A stretch of DNA of 64,000 nucleotides. Origin: Chrysopilus asiliformis (taxonomy: Eukaryota; Arthropoda; Insecta; Diptera; Rhagionidae). The notes under the pieces are model-generated. The model had not been told where the DNA came from and did no database searches. It saw only the letters and a program-made list of their open reading frames with translations. Positions 22,501 to 33,949 of this stretch are shown one piece after another. Within the stretch, counting starts at the first letter, position 1, and each line of letters begins with the position of its first letter. Position numbers and translations under genes: made by a program. The stretch lies in assembly GCA_964034945.1 (NCBI GenBank), contig OZ035962.1, positions 110,735,034 to 110,799,033 on the forward strand, given 5' to 3'.

Positions 22501-22599
22501 CATTGCAATTAAGTGAGTTGCGGATAAATGTGTGGATATATGTGAACACATGAGCAAAATTTCGGGGCTTTAAAATCTTTTGCAAAAATATTTGATGTG
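19596..22599. other. Unassigned DNA, including a non-repetitive 176-codon frame
   Basis: The longest frame outside repeats lies at 21023-21553 on the plus strand (176 codons, no recognised domain, includes poly-F from a T run). I do not call it a gene. At 22294 CAGAGTTTCTCAACC resembles a single hAT end. Poly-T and A-rich tracts are frequent. Confidence 0.4.
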
Positions 22600-22757
22600 A
22601 ACGGAACATGACTTTCTTATACAAAATGTACGTTCCGGCGCAATTTACTCAATAACTCGACAAGTAAAATATTAGCTTCTATTCAAATATGTATGATTCT
22701 TTTTTACTGAAATATCTCGATATCGGTAAGAGGTAACGATTTACGGCAAAAGGCAAA
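22600..22757 (-). mobile_element. HINE-C 3' fragment
   Basis: ACAAAATGTACGTTCCGGCGCAATTTAC and following AACTCGACAAG and CGGTAAGAGGTAACG words match the 3' part of HINE-C at 6.36-6.6 kb. It abuts HINE-B. Confidence 0.45.
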
Positions 22758-23184
22758 TATAACAAAAGCTATAATTGCCAATCTAATTGCCAACCCGTAT
22801 GGTGATTTAAGTGAACAGCGAACAGTTGTACTAAAATTCCATTCTGAAGTCAAACTTTCCAATAAGATTTTTTAAAATTGATTCCAATCGGATTTTGATG
22901 TATGGGAGTTTTATGTAGAATCATATCCTAAATAACTTTTGTTCTTGGACTTTTTTGATAAGATGCACCGTTTTCGAGATATTCGCAAAAATCGTTTTCG
23001 TTCGTATGGGGGGTACCCCCCCTAATGGTCCATTTTTGCCCATTAACGAACTTAGCCTCGAATTTTACGAAAAATGAATCTACACAAAATTTCAAGTCTC
23101 TAGCTCAATCCGTGCGCCCGCAATCCGCGCCACAGACAGACAGACGGACAGACGGACGGACGGACATGCTAAATTCAACTTTTT

Positions 23185-23778
23185 TATACCCGTATGGTGA
23201 AACCAAAGGGTATTATTAACTTTGCCTTACCGTTTGTAACGCCAAGATCCCGTCATCACACATAAAAATGAATTACACCAGTGTGTTTAGAATGATAAAA
23301 ATAATTAATTTCTGCATGTCCGTCCGTCTGTCCGTCTGTCCGTCTGTCCGTCTGTCCGTCTGTCCGTCTGTCTGTCCGTCTGTCTGTCTGTCTGTGGCGC
23401 GGATTGCGGGCGCACGGATTGAGCTAGAGACTTGAAATTTTGCGTGGATCCGTTTTTCGCAAAATGCGAGGCTAAGTTCGTTAATGGGCAAAAATGGACC
23501 ATTAGGGGAGATACCCCACATACGAACGAAATCGTTTTTTGTGAATATCTCAAAAACGGTGAATTTTATCAAAAAAGTCCAAGAACAAAAGTTATTTAGG
23601 ATATGATTCTACATAAAACTCCCATACATCAAAATCCAATTGGAATAAATTTAAAAAAATCTTATTGGAAAGTTTGACTTTAAAGTGGAATTCTGGTACA
23701 ACTGTTCAAATTTTGATAGGAATATCACCATACGGGTCTCCAATGATTGCCAGATAGGCAATTATAGCTTTTGTTATG
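23185..23778 (+). mobile_element. HINE-B full-length copy, nested
   Basis: It runs from TATACCCGTATGG to GCTTTTGTTATG, with T directly before and T directly after, as expected for Helentron insertion between two Ts. Subterminal ACCCGTATGGTGA at the 5' end is inverted near the 3' end (TCACCATACGGGT), followed by an ATTGCC-type hairpin about 16 nt from the terminus. The core is (TCCGTCTG)n at 23317-23395. Confidence 0.8.
23317..23395. repeat. (TCCGTCTG)n core of HINE-B
   Basis: About ten 8-bp units made of TCCG and TCTG, the internal GTCY microsatellite of DINE-1-like elements. Confidence 0.85.
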
Positions 23779-24034
23779 TTTTATCATTCTAAACACAATG
23801 GTGTAATTCATTTTTTTGTGTGATGACGGGATCTTGGCTTTACAAACGGTAAGGCAAATTTAATATACCCTTTGGTTTCACCATACGGGTATAAAAATGT
23901 AGAGAAAAGACAAAGCTTGACGAAGGGTCGGAGTGGGGCGGGGCGGGGGGTTGGTAAAGCCGAAGATCAATATGCCCGCTTTATCAACAGCGCGTAATTC
24001 ATTTCAATGCTGCACATAGAATAATTATGTTAAA

Positions 24035-24350
24035 CTAGCTTGCATACCCGTCGTTGCCGGGATAAGTTTTTTTCAAATTTTTTGATAGTCTATGTTGGAG
24101 CTAAACTTCAGGCCAATCGGTTCAGTAGTTTCACCGCGAAAGAGTAACATAGCGCAAAAACTAAGTTTCGAAATCACTTTACCCCCTCCCCTTACTCCCC
24201 CCACCGCTCGCGCTACTTTTCCGTATGCCTATGTTGGAACCAGAACTACCACAGATACTCATGCCAAATTTCAAGTCAATCGGTTCAGCCGTTTTTCGTG
24301 AAAGAAGAACAGACAGACAGACACCAACTCATTCTTATATATTAGTATGA
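24035..24350 (-). mobile_element. Helitron-like nonautonomous element, family D copy 3
   Basis: On the minus strand it starts TCATACTAATATATAAGAATG after A and ends GGGTATGCAAGCTAG before T. Similar to the 5.5 kb copy, with a short TCTG core. Confidence 0.7.
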
Positions 24351-26487
24351 TAAAATATTACTAAATGGCCTGAAATACATATTTGCAATATGATCGCTTT
24401 TAAAAACTTGATTTTTGTTACTTATTAGATAAATTATTGTTCAATTGTTTCCAGCTTTAAGGAAACTTCAATATTTGCCTAGCCCACTTAGGACGATAAA
24501 AACGTCTGCTATGGTTAACAACTAGTCAAGTCAGTTACTATACTTGAGAATTTTCTTATACTATGCCAAGTCCTTGTATTCGCTTCCTTAGCATGATGCA
24601 CTGCAAATATCTTATGCCTCTCTAAGAAGTTGATGATTCACAACTAAGCTTTTATGTAATGCTCATTCTATGAGGCCGGCCGAGGGTAGTAGTGAATAGA
24701 ACTAATTTTATCCACTTGAACAAGAGCTTGGCAACAGCATTTGCAATTCACATTATTTCAATTTTTCTTCCTGAAGAATTTCTTTTTTATCGTTCTAGCA
24801 TCATTCGGATATACAGTATTTGTTTTTGCCTTATACGTTTTTCCTGTCTAAAAGTGATTGCGAAATCTCTTAGGCCTATAGGGGTTTCTTTACTTTAGCG
24901 AGAATCCTCCATCTGATGCTTCATATTTTCGTGCAGTCCTTTTCTGTTTAAAGTTTATTCAGATAAGTGGATACGTGTACCATTATACGAATAGTAGTAG
25001 TAGTTCTCGACACAATATAAAACTCTTCTATTTCGTTCACTTGAACAATAGAAATGTGGCTACGGATCTACATATTTTCCTATCTCTATCTGCATATTGA
25101 CGACAACAACAACAACAACAATTGCTAGGGTAGTTCTTCTGAAAAATCCAAAATAAAAAATCCTTCTATTTTCTGTCGAACATTCGTATACGTGAATACT
25201 GGGCAGAATGGAAAAAAAAACCTGCATCAGTCATGCACAGAATTTCTCTACAGTTTCCAAGCCTATGTCAAGTGCTCAAGGGGTTACCATACTGCATATT
25301 TTATGAACAGATTTTTTTAACGTACGGAGTTTAAGAGGATACACGCTTTCCTTTTTTCAAACTTATACTGCGATAGTTGAATAAGAATATGTTGTTATCG
25401 TTGTTAAGAGTTGCCGTATATATGATGTGAGGAAGGAAAAATGCCCTAAGGTTATACATCTAAAGTACAATACATAAAATCATCGTCAGTATCATCATCA
25501 AATCGCCATAGTCATCATCATATCTTCATAGTAGTATATTTGACAGCATCACATCGAGTCATCCACACATTAGATCCGTAAGAACCTGTCCTTTATAATA
25601 TTCAAAACTTCCAAAGGATATTCAACCGCTAAAACCGAGTAGACACAACAGAACTCGTGAAATTTATATAAGAATTGTGCGATAGTTGAAACTTTTTGGC
25701 AGATATTATCGCATATATGTATACTAACGAGTACCTATCATAGCGTATCATGCCACGTAATTTCATATCATACTCGGTTATACCAACTTACAAATAAAAG
25801 TTTTGTATATTAGAAACATGGATGTCTATTCAAGTTGGTTATCCTTGCTGTTACCATCGTTATATCACAAAATTCCCTTTGAACCCGTTTGGGAGGAGTT
25901 CCTGAATGAAAGGCTTTTTTTTTGTTGTTGTTCTCTGTAAATTTGACGTATGATGTTTAGTAAACTTCGGTGTAAACTGTACAGGTGAGATGAGCGTCTA
26001 AAGTTTATTTTAGGCATTTTTTTTTCATATTTGTTATATGATGATGATGGTTTTACGGACTATGGAAAACTTTTGATGCAATTTCACGTTAGAACAAATT
26101 TCCGTTTTGAGTTAGACATACGAAGTAAAACTCTGACTTTAATGTATGAAACTGTTAAGCACATTTCAAAATTATTTGGAAATTTCATAACGAAAGGAAT
26201 TCTGCCTTTCACATGATTTTCGTGTGCGCGTATTTCCGGTAAATTAAGAGGAAGTTTCTCTTGTGGTAGGTTTTTAGATATTTTAATGTGGTTTTAAAAG
26301 CAAATTTTATGTACTTACAGTGAAAAGAGTTGATTAAATTTTGAAAAACAAAAAAAAATGATTAAATTCTACAGTGACAAAAACCATTGATTATGATTTT
26401 GTAAGATTTTTTTTAATTGGATTTTGTACAAAATTTCGTTTCATAGAAATTTCGTAAATTCTGCCCGAGTACATAAATATAATAAAG
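24351..26487. other. Unassigned DNA
   Basis: No gene recognised. A short ACA repeat lies at 25099-25120; a TCATCATCATC-like patch is near 25470-25530. Confidence 0.45.
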
Positions 26488-26657
26488 GGCAGGCCACAAA
26501 ATACATCATCTTGATTTCCACCGCTTCGAACAGCCCTACCCCTTTCATCAAACTTTTTCATGATTTTTTGTATTGAGATTAAATATTGTGACACCACCAT
26601 ACAACCCCCATCCCTTCTCTCCCCTTAACTGTGCTACGTATTTTATGAAAACCCCTA
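26488..26657. mobile_element. Degraded MITE-I relative
   Basis: GGGCAGGCCACAAAATACATC at the left and TACGTATTTTATGAAAACCCC at the right are imperfect inverted repeats, with CCCTACCCC and ACCACCATACAACCCCC inside. The resemblance to MITE-I is weak. Confidence 0.3.
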
Positions 26658-26709
26658 CACCGAATATCAGTCACTAGAATGTCAGTATGGAAACAGAAGA
26701 AGGATAAAC

Positions 26710-27640
26710 TTGTCTGTCTGTCTATCCGTCTGCATGTCTATCCATCTGTCCGTCGGTCTGTCTATCCGCCTGCCCATCAATCTGTCAGTCAATTTTTTGT
26801 CCGTCAGTCTTTCTGTCCGTCTGTCCGTCTACCCATCTGTCTGACCGTCAGTCTGTTCATCAGTCTTTCCAACCATCTGTTTGTATGTTCGTCTGTCTTT
26901 TGTCCGTCTGTCTGTCCGCCTATCCGTTTGCCCGTCAGTATGTCTGTCCGTCAAACTGTCCGTCAGACTTTCAGTCCGTCTGTCTTGCCATCTGTCTGTC
27001 CGTCAATATTTCTATACGTCTGTCTGTCTGTCTGTCCGTCTTTTCGTCTGTCTGTCTGCCCGTCTGTCTTCCCGTCTGTCTGTCCGTCTGTCTGTACGTC
27101 TGTCTGTCCGTCTGCCTGTCCGTCTGTCTGTCTGTCCGTCTGTCTGTCGGTCAGTCTTTCTATCCATCAGTCTGTCTGCCTGTCCGTCTGTTCGGTTGTC
27201 CGTCTGTCTATCCATCTGTCCGTCTATCTGCCCGTCAGTCTGCCTATCAATCTGTCAGTCTGTTTTTTGTCCGTCTTTCCGTCTGTCCGTCTGCCCATCA
27301 ATCTGTCCGTCTGTCTGTCCGTCTGTCTGCCCATCAATCTGTCCGTCTGTCTGTCCGTCTGTCTTTCCGTCTGTCTGTCCGTCTGTCTGTCCATCTGTCT
27401 GTCCGTCTGTCTGTCCGTCTGTCTGTCCGTCTGTCTGTCCGTCAGTCTTTCTATCCATCAGTCTGTCTGCCTGTCTGTCTGTCCGTTTGCTCGATTGTCC
27501 ATCTGTCCGTCTGTCTATCCGTCAGTCTTTCTATCCATATGTCGATCTGCCTGTCTGTCTACTGTTTTGTCCATCTGTCCGTCTGTCCGTCAGTCAGACT
27601 GTCTGTCTATCCTGCTGTCCGTGTCTATCTGTTTGTTTAT
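26710..27640. repeat. Large TCTG/TCCG tetranucleotide array
   Basis: About 930 bp of degenerate TCTG, TCCG, TCAG, TCTA and CCATC units. Long open frames in all three plus frames (SVCL-type) and DRQT-type on the minus strand are explained by the 4-bp period. The flanks do not match HINE-B or HINE-C, unlike the other big array. Confidence 0.85.
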
Positions 27641-27720
27641 GTGTGTATTTCCGCCCATAAATTCATAACTAAGAGAAATATCAAAGGAATGAATCTATTG
27701 ACTTGGATTTTAACTATAAA

Positions 27721-27970
27721 TGAGGCCTTCAGCGCAATAACGGACTAAGCCACATGTCGAAATCGTGAGTTTTTTTGTGTTTGAATCACTATTGCGAGTG
27801 AGTTTTTAGATAAAATTGTTTGGATGCACAAAAGAACATTTCAACATTGAGTAATAAAGTCCACAGAATGTTTTTTTTTCCAAAAATTTACAGTCCATAA
27901 TAGTACAAAAGTGGAAAAGCTTCAAAAACTCGATTATGTGGCTTAGTCCGTTATTGCGCTGAAGGCCTCA
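27721..27970. mobile_element. MITE-F copy 1
   Basis: The 250-bp element has perfect 35-bp TIRs beginning TGAGGCCTTCAGCGC and ending GGACTAAGCCACAT. The interior (GTCGAAATCGTGAG, TTGCGAGTGAGTTT, AGTAATAAAGTCCACAG, AACTCGATTATGTGG) is about 90% identical to the element at 56560. The TIR sequence itself differs from that copy (see findings). Confidence 0.8.
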
Positions 27971-27983
27971 AATAACTTTTTAA

Positions 27984-28220
27984 CACGTTGACTGCCAGAC
28001 CAATTTTGCAAAAATGTAAGGGAGATGTCAATAGATGTAGATGTATGTAGATTATACGTATGTATGAATGTATGTATGTATGCATGTAGATTGTAGACCC
28101 AGCTATCGAAAATGATAGCCTTGGCCGCTCATGAATCATAGTGCCAATTTTCACTGGCTATCAAAAACGATAGCCACGGCTCACTGGCTGTCAAAAATGA
28201 TAGCCACGGCAGTCAATGTG
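27984..28220. mobile_element. piggyBac-type MITE (TTAA target), copy 2
   Basis: Ends CACGTTGACTGCC and GGCAGTCAATGTG, with TTAA at 27980-27983 and 28221-28224. Inside are a short GTAT run (28041-28090) and three hairpins of the type GGCTATC/GATAGCC. TIRs match those of the 1.9 kb element in their first 13 bases, but the interiors differ. Confidence 0.75.
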
Positions 28221-28224
28221 TTAA

Positions 28225-29560
28225 AGTTTTCTCGAAATTCATACAATTGCCGAAGATAAACAAACGAACAGTCGTACATAAAAATATAATCGCACGACTT
28301 CCAATTTGTTTTAAAGTTTAATAAACACTATTTTTAGTGCATTGTGGCTCTTTAAAAAAAATACGTCAGACTTTATTAATACAACTTAATTTTTTTCTCT
28401 TCAAAATTTTGCCTCTCATTTCTTCGCACATACACGCTAAAAGTAAGCCTTAAAAAACAACGATAGCTTTATTTTGGCAATTACGAAAAGGAATCCTGAC
28501 ATTATTTACTTTGAAGAAATCACAACAAGCCCTAAAAAGGATAACGAAATTGAATTTTTATGGACCAATTTCTCCACATCTATAGGTATTCGTCCATTGT
28601 TTTGTGCACATAACAATAAAAATAAGTAAATAGACAATATTGCCAACACTTTAATAGACTTGGAGGAAAACGAAATTAAAGAAAAAAAATATCGTCCCAG
28701 GAAATGAAACAACAAAAGTAAATAAAATAAAATGAGCGTAACAAAAATGAAAAAAAAGTAGAATAAATTCACTAAAAAGAGGAACATCCTGGTAAAGAGC
28801 TTTTGTAAACTTCCAATCGACACACTTTATCCCAAACGTCTCCAGACATAGTTCCAGGATATCGAACATCCTATATAACACGATTGTGTGCACAAATATA
28901 TTCTGATACAGAAAAGGTTCACCAAATAAAATTAAGACATTTTTTAGCTTTACGCTTTTTAAGGAATAAAATCCTTATCCTATTCTAACAAGGCCTGTGT
29001 AAGCTTCTTTTATAACTCGTTTAGAGTATGCTGTGCCACCATTTTTCTATACGCTTTTGTCATTAAATTGGTGTTTGAAAGAGTATTTGTCGGTCGTCTT
29101 TTATTTTCTGATGGGAAGTAGAAGGATGTACAAACAAAATCTGTACCGGATGTTCTGTTATCGATTGATGGAAAAACAAACCAGGGAAGACGCAATAGAC
29201 ATTTTCTAGGCGTTAGTGTTAAATTTACAACAAATTCGAATTGTAAAAAATGGGTTTTTCACAAAGAAACAACAGGAAGGAATTACAAAAGACTTTGTAC
29301 CATGAAGTTTTCATCTAATTGAACTTATTTTTCACTGTAAATAAAATTTCGATACTGAGAACTGTTCCGTATTCCGTATTAATTGAAAAAGTGGAAATTA
29401 TTAACAAAAGAGTTTCTTATCCAGATTTAAATGTTAAGGCTTAGGCAACGATAACTCACTAACAACTCAGGAAATGTTGCAATTCTCAATAGGTCGTACT
29501 TAATTTGAATTTGTAAGTTCAATTAGCAGGAAAGGAAATTGATTTGAGAACTCAAATAAG
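28225..29560. other. Unassigned DNA
   Basis: No gene or bounded repeat recognised. Confidence 0.5.
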
Positions 29561-29987
29561 GAGACTAACCCCCGTCGCACACTTCAGCTAAGCGAGCTCA
29601 ACTACGTGAGCTAAGTTTCTCGCTGAAAGTAAAATCCTTAACATTTACATTAGTGACCGCACAGTTTAGCGAAACTATGAAACTACGTAGTCATGGGCGA
29701 CACGGACTAAGCTCGCTCGCGTAGTTCAGACCTCAACTACGCGAACGACTTAGCTGGCATCGCTGACACTCACATATACATACTTTCGGCGTTATACAGT
29801 GTAGAATCGGTGTTTTCAAAAGTGTAGTATTTTGTGGACATAAATGTTTAAGTGCCAATTACCGAAAATATCGCCGCGTAGCTTTAGCTCAAGTGTGCAA
29901 CGAGGCGAGCTAATCCAGCTAAGCTATGTAACTATAGCTAGCCTCGCTCACATAGCTTAGCTGAAGTGTACCACGGGCGTTAGTCTC
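29561..29987. mobile_element. TIR element with ACACTTCAGCTAAGC ends
   Basis: Left end GAGACTAACCCCCGTCGCAC, then ACTTCAGCTAAGC, is inverted at the right end as GCTTAGCTGAAGTG, CACGGGCGTTAGTCTC. Words such as AACTACG/CGTAGTT recur in the interior. The length is 427 bp; no transposase; the TSD is unclear. Confidence 0.65.
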
Positions 29988-30202
29988 GCCGCCGTGGCAT
30001 GTAATGCCACAGAGAACAAGATTTTAATTTTAAAACAAGTTTAGTTTTTTTTTTAATTCTCGCTTGCGGCGCATATTTTTTAGTTTTTTAGAGGGCGAAA
30101 AAAAATAAAAGCATGTATAGTACCCGGGGATGACTAAGAACTCAAAACCCACCCACATAACGTAACAGAAAAATCACCTAACGTAATTTTAAGGGGAAAA
30201 CA

Positions 30203-30358
30203 GGAGTGATATTCCGTAACTTGTTTCAAGCGTTTGTTTCGAGTTAGAAGAACTCTGTTTTGACCGAAATAAATAACAGAGAGAAACCGAGATAGCAAAT
30301 ACCACCTTTTCTTCTAACTCGAAACAAACGCTTGAATCAAGTTACGGAATACCACTCC
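30203..30358. mobile_element. Foldback MITE with ATTCCGTAACTTG arms
   Basis: The left arm GGAGTGATATTCCGTAACTT and onward through CAAGCGTTTGTTTCGAG is inverted on the right, ending ACTCC. Arms are about 50 bp and nearly identical. Confidence 0.75.
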
Positions 30359-32900
30359 AGACTTATTGAATCGAAACAATAAAAATTTAATAACTACTCC
30401 CATGGACAGTATTGAGAAACTCTTAAAGCTGAATGAAATTTAAACATATTTAATTGTGCCTAGTTTAGGTGGGCATCAAGTCAATATAAGACAAATATAG
30501 ATTGTTTTCTTAGTAAATAGAAGAAGTGAGGCGGTCTAACAAGAGTTAGTCACAGTCACAGCCAACCTATCCTTTGTAACAAATGGTCATTTACGTAAAT
30601 GTTTGCTCTAATTTAACAAGACAAAAAAAAACTGTGCGGAAAACTGCTAACAAATGTGAATCGCTGGGAAGTCTTGGCAAAACCTGTCGTATATTACGCA
30701 ATACCATTAGCTTAGATTTGAAATGGGAGTAGCCCTCATATAAGACTCCGGTAGTAGGCACCTAATACGACTATCTAACCTAAAACGATAGATATTTACA
30801 CTTGATTGTGTGAACTGCGAAGCTAAAAGTAAAGGAAGACACGTAGACGTAAATTTAACGTAAAATATGTTCACCATTAGAAGAAGCAATGTATATCCTT
30901 CTAATAGTTATACTATCCAACCTCCACTATCCCATATAGAAGTAAATACGGCTAGATATGTTGTATATTGCCCGACATAGATTTAACGACTTGGTCCCCT
31001 TTTATTTTGATTGTGCATATTGTCCTGTTCCTTATTGGGATACGCTTCACTTCCATTAATATCAACAGTAACTGTACCAAAACGTATCTGTAAACGTCCT
31101 TCATTCTGTTATATACGAGATACCACCTATGGAAATAACTATTAGACCATTCTAAAAGTACCTTACGTATCAGTAATATATGGAGAAAACACATGCGGAC
31201 AGCTACACCCCACTCAATGGGGGTCTAATGGCAAACAAAACGATAGCACAAGAAATTTTAATTGCCATCTTGCTTCTCCCATTGCGGAAAAAACTAAACA
31301 ATAAATTTTCCTATATTCCATCGCTTTCCCCATATTTTTCCATCCATCTTCGGAAGTCGCCCTTTTCGTTATGCTTTTGGCCACTTCGATATCATTCCAT
31401 TGAGCTATTGAACATCGCTGAGGCTTAACGTTTTAGTTATCTTAAGTGGGGTTGTTAACTCCTTTTTGCCAAACCCCCCATTAAATAAACGTAAACATAA
31501 TAAAAATCAGCTGCAACATTAAGATAATAGAAATTATTTAAGTGTTTTTAGATCTGAAATAAAACCCCATTTTTTCATTTTAACACATCGTCTCCATTAG
31601 ACAAAAATTTTGCCCATGTTCACGTTTTACAATTGCCCCTGGAGAAAGCATTTTTCTTATTTTCCATATTTTGGAGAAAAATCCTCTCTCCATTCGTCAT
31701 TTTAACGGCTACACATGAACATGGACAAAATTTATTTTCTAGTAGAGACCTCGGGTAATAATTTGATGAAAAAAGGGTTCTTGCAGTTACTACATAGCAG
31801 TCGATTTTTATGCAATTTACAAAAAAAAAAAAAAGAATAGGTATATGCGTTCGGTTGTGACTATCAAAGAAGGTTGTTCCTGTGTAACTTTTGAACCCCT
31901 CAACAGTAAACGTTAAACCATATTGCGTTGGGTTGCTGGAGATCGCGCGGAGGTTTTGACACAGCAGGAATTGCCCACACCTCTGATAACCCCCTCTAGT
32001 TCATTAGTCAAAGGATTTTTTTTTTAATGTAACACCGAAAAATCAGCATCACCTCCTGTCCTGCTTTATCTGAAACCAGTATTTATTTGAAGAATTTTTT
32101 TAAATTCTTTTTTCCAAATTTGTGACAAGATAGTTGAACAAGCAGAAATATGTTAATCCTAACGTTGCCCGCTAAAAATAAAATCGTTAACGTCACGATT
32201 GACATAAATGTTTCTTGAGTAGTTTGAAAAAATGCGGGTCTAGCAAATTTATTTTCAAGAATTTGTTTATTTGGTGCCTTTTGTAAACATTTATCGTAGT
32301 AAGAGACGAGCTGAAACTTTTTATGAACGGAGAAGCACATTATTTAATTCAAATGGCACCCAATTTGAATATATTTAAATTTTCATTCATTAAGTGAACG
32401 CCTCAAGGGCTAAAAATAGCAAAAACAGCAGAAGAATTGAAGTCGATATCTATTTTATTAGAGCTTTCTGTTTATTCGAAATTTAGTTAAAATTGGGGAG
32501 AGATTAAAATGAAAACTAAGTGCCTGAAATGGTTGTCATTAAATATAAAATAAAAACAAATAAGATTTGGAAAAACATCAAATCAGGATATCAGAAAGAG
32601 AAAAAATCGTTTTTTTTGCAAGAAAACTTTTTTTTTACCAGTTTTGTTTGTCGTCTGTCTTTCCTATTTTCCTAGACGAATGTATTATTATCCGATACAA
32701 TTTAAGAACGTGCCTAATGAATAAAAAACCCACTATGGCCTTTTGTTGCTCAAGTTTTACAGACTGTCAAAGAAATAGAAATTGATGCTTTAACTAATTA
32801 AATTTGAAATTCAGAGCATTTTCCTTGCCATCTCATTGTCATCTTGTCATTTTCAAGTATAAGGAATAGAAGGCTGCGTCTCCGTGCATATATTCACAAA
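30359..32900. other. Unassigned DNA
   Basis: No gene or bounded repeat recognised over 2.5 kb. Poly-A tracts occur at 31818-31833. Confidence 0.5.
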
Positions 32901-33359
32901 CATAACAAAAGCTTTAATTGCCAATCTGGCAATTATTGAAAACCGGTATTGTGATTTAAGTGAACAGAGAACAGTTGTATCAAAACTCCACTTTGAAGTC
33001 ATATTTTCCAATAAGATTTTTTAAAACTTATTCCAACTGGATTTTGATGTATGGGAGTTTTATGTAGAATCATATCCTAAATAACTTTTGTTTTTGGACT
33101 TTTTTGATAAGAAGCACCGTTTTTGAGATATTCGTAAAAAACGTTTTCGTTCGTATGGGGGGTGCCCCCCCTAATGGTCCATTTTTGCCCATTAACGAAC
33201 TTAGCCTCGAATTTTACAAAAAATGAATCCACACAAAATTTCAAGTCTCTAGCTCAATCCGTGCGCCCGCAATCCGCGCCACAGACAGACGGACAGACGG
33301 ACATGCGAAAATTAATTATTTTTATCATTCTAAACACACTGGTGTAATTCATTTTTGTG

Positions 33360-33736
33360 CACACAGAAAAATGGAGGCTAACTCGACGACCTACATACGG
33401 CGTAATTGGCCTCGGGCAGGCGCGCGTTCGCCTGCATGTGGGCAAGTAAAACTGAGTTGACCTGTGGTCGGAGAAATTCTGAAATTAAGCCACCAGCAGG
33501 TGAAGTAGGGCATTGGGAGCTGCACGAGTTGACCTTAGATAGGTTAACTCTGACCGCTAGCTGGCTTACAGACACCTCTGTAAGGTCAGAGTTAACCTGA
33601 GGCCTTATTACCGAACACGATACGATTGGATCGAGTCGTAAACTCCATGTTGTTGGAGTTTACGACTCGATCCAATCGTATCGTGTTCGGTAATAAGGCC
33701 TCTGACAAAAAGTTGACCTGGACATTTTTCTGAGTG
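33360..33736 (+). mobile_element. MITE-A copy 3, nested, with a foldback inside
   Basis: TIRs CACACAGAAAAATG and CATTTTTCTGAGTG, with TG duplicated at 33358-33359 and 33737-33738. The element is interrupted by the 102-bp palindrome at 33600-33701. Otherwise like the other MITE-A copies. Confidence 0.85.
33600..33701. mobile_element. Perfect 102-bp foldback nested in MITE-A3
   Basis: Two 48-bp arms, AGGCCTTATTACCGAACACG inward to AAACTCCA, are exact complements with a 6-nt loop TGTTGT. CTG precedes and follows it (or CTGA depending on how the palindrome end is set); the other MITE-A copies have a single copy of this word. It is therefore a recent insertion of a hairpin element. Confidence 0.8.
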
Positions 33737-33949
33737 TGTGTGATGACGGGATCTTGGCTTTACAAACGGTAAGGCAAAGTTAATATACCCTTTGGTTTCA
33801 CCATACGGGTATAATGCCAAGTATTTAACATTTCTTACTTCTAGCTAAGATTTTTCTTTACTCTAGTATGAAGAATACGCGATGAAACGAACAAATTTCA
33901 TATAACAACTTTAAAAGATAACAATTTAACAATTTTTTGGTCCACTTGA

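Larger units (their letters stand above)
22758..23893 (-). mobile_element. HINE-B (DINE-1-like) copy 1, split by a second HINE-B
   Basis: Outer copy in two parts (22758-23184 and 23779-23893, about 542 bp together), read on the minus strand: TATACCCGTATGGTGAAACC at the 5' end, GTTTGTAACGCC, a GCATGTCCGTCCGTCTG core, GAGCTAGAGACTTGAAATTT, then a 3' hairpin and TTATA. It is interrupted by a full copy in the opposite orientation at 23185-23778. The order and the T-tract at both ends match DINE-1/HINE Helentron elements. Confidence 0.75.
32901..33813 (-). mobile_element. HINE-B copy 2, containing MITE-A3
   Basis: Read on the minus strand, TATACCCGTATGG to the GTTATG terminus, T on both sides, with a short GTCCGTCTGTCC core. 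It is split by MITE-A at 33360-33736. Removing the insert and one TG restores the HINE-B sequence seen at 37.5 and 59.6 kb. Confidence 0.75.

Noticed and set aside
26679..27748. Long open frames (up to 329 codons) rich in SVCLSV
   Set aside because: They are translations of a 4-bp tandem array, open in all three plus frames and on the minus strand; no independent coding evidence.
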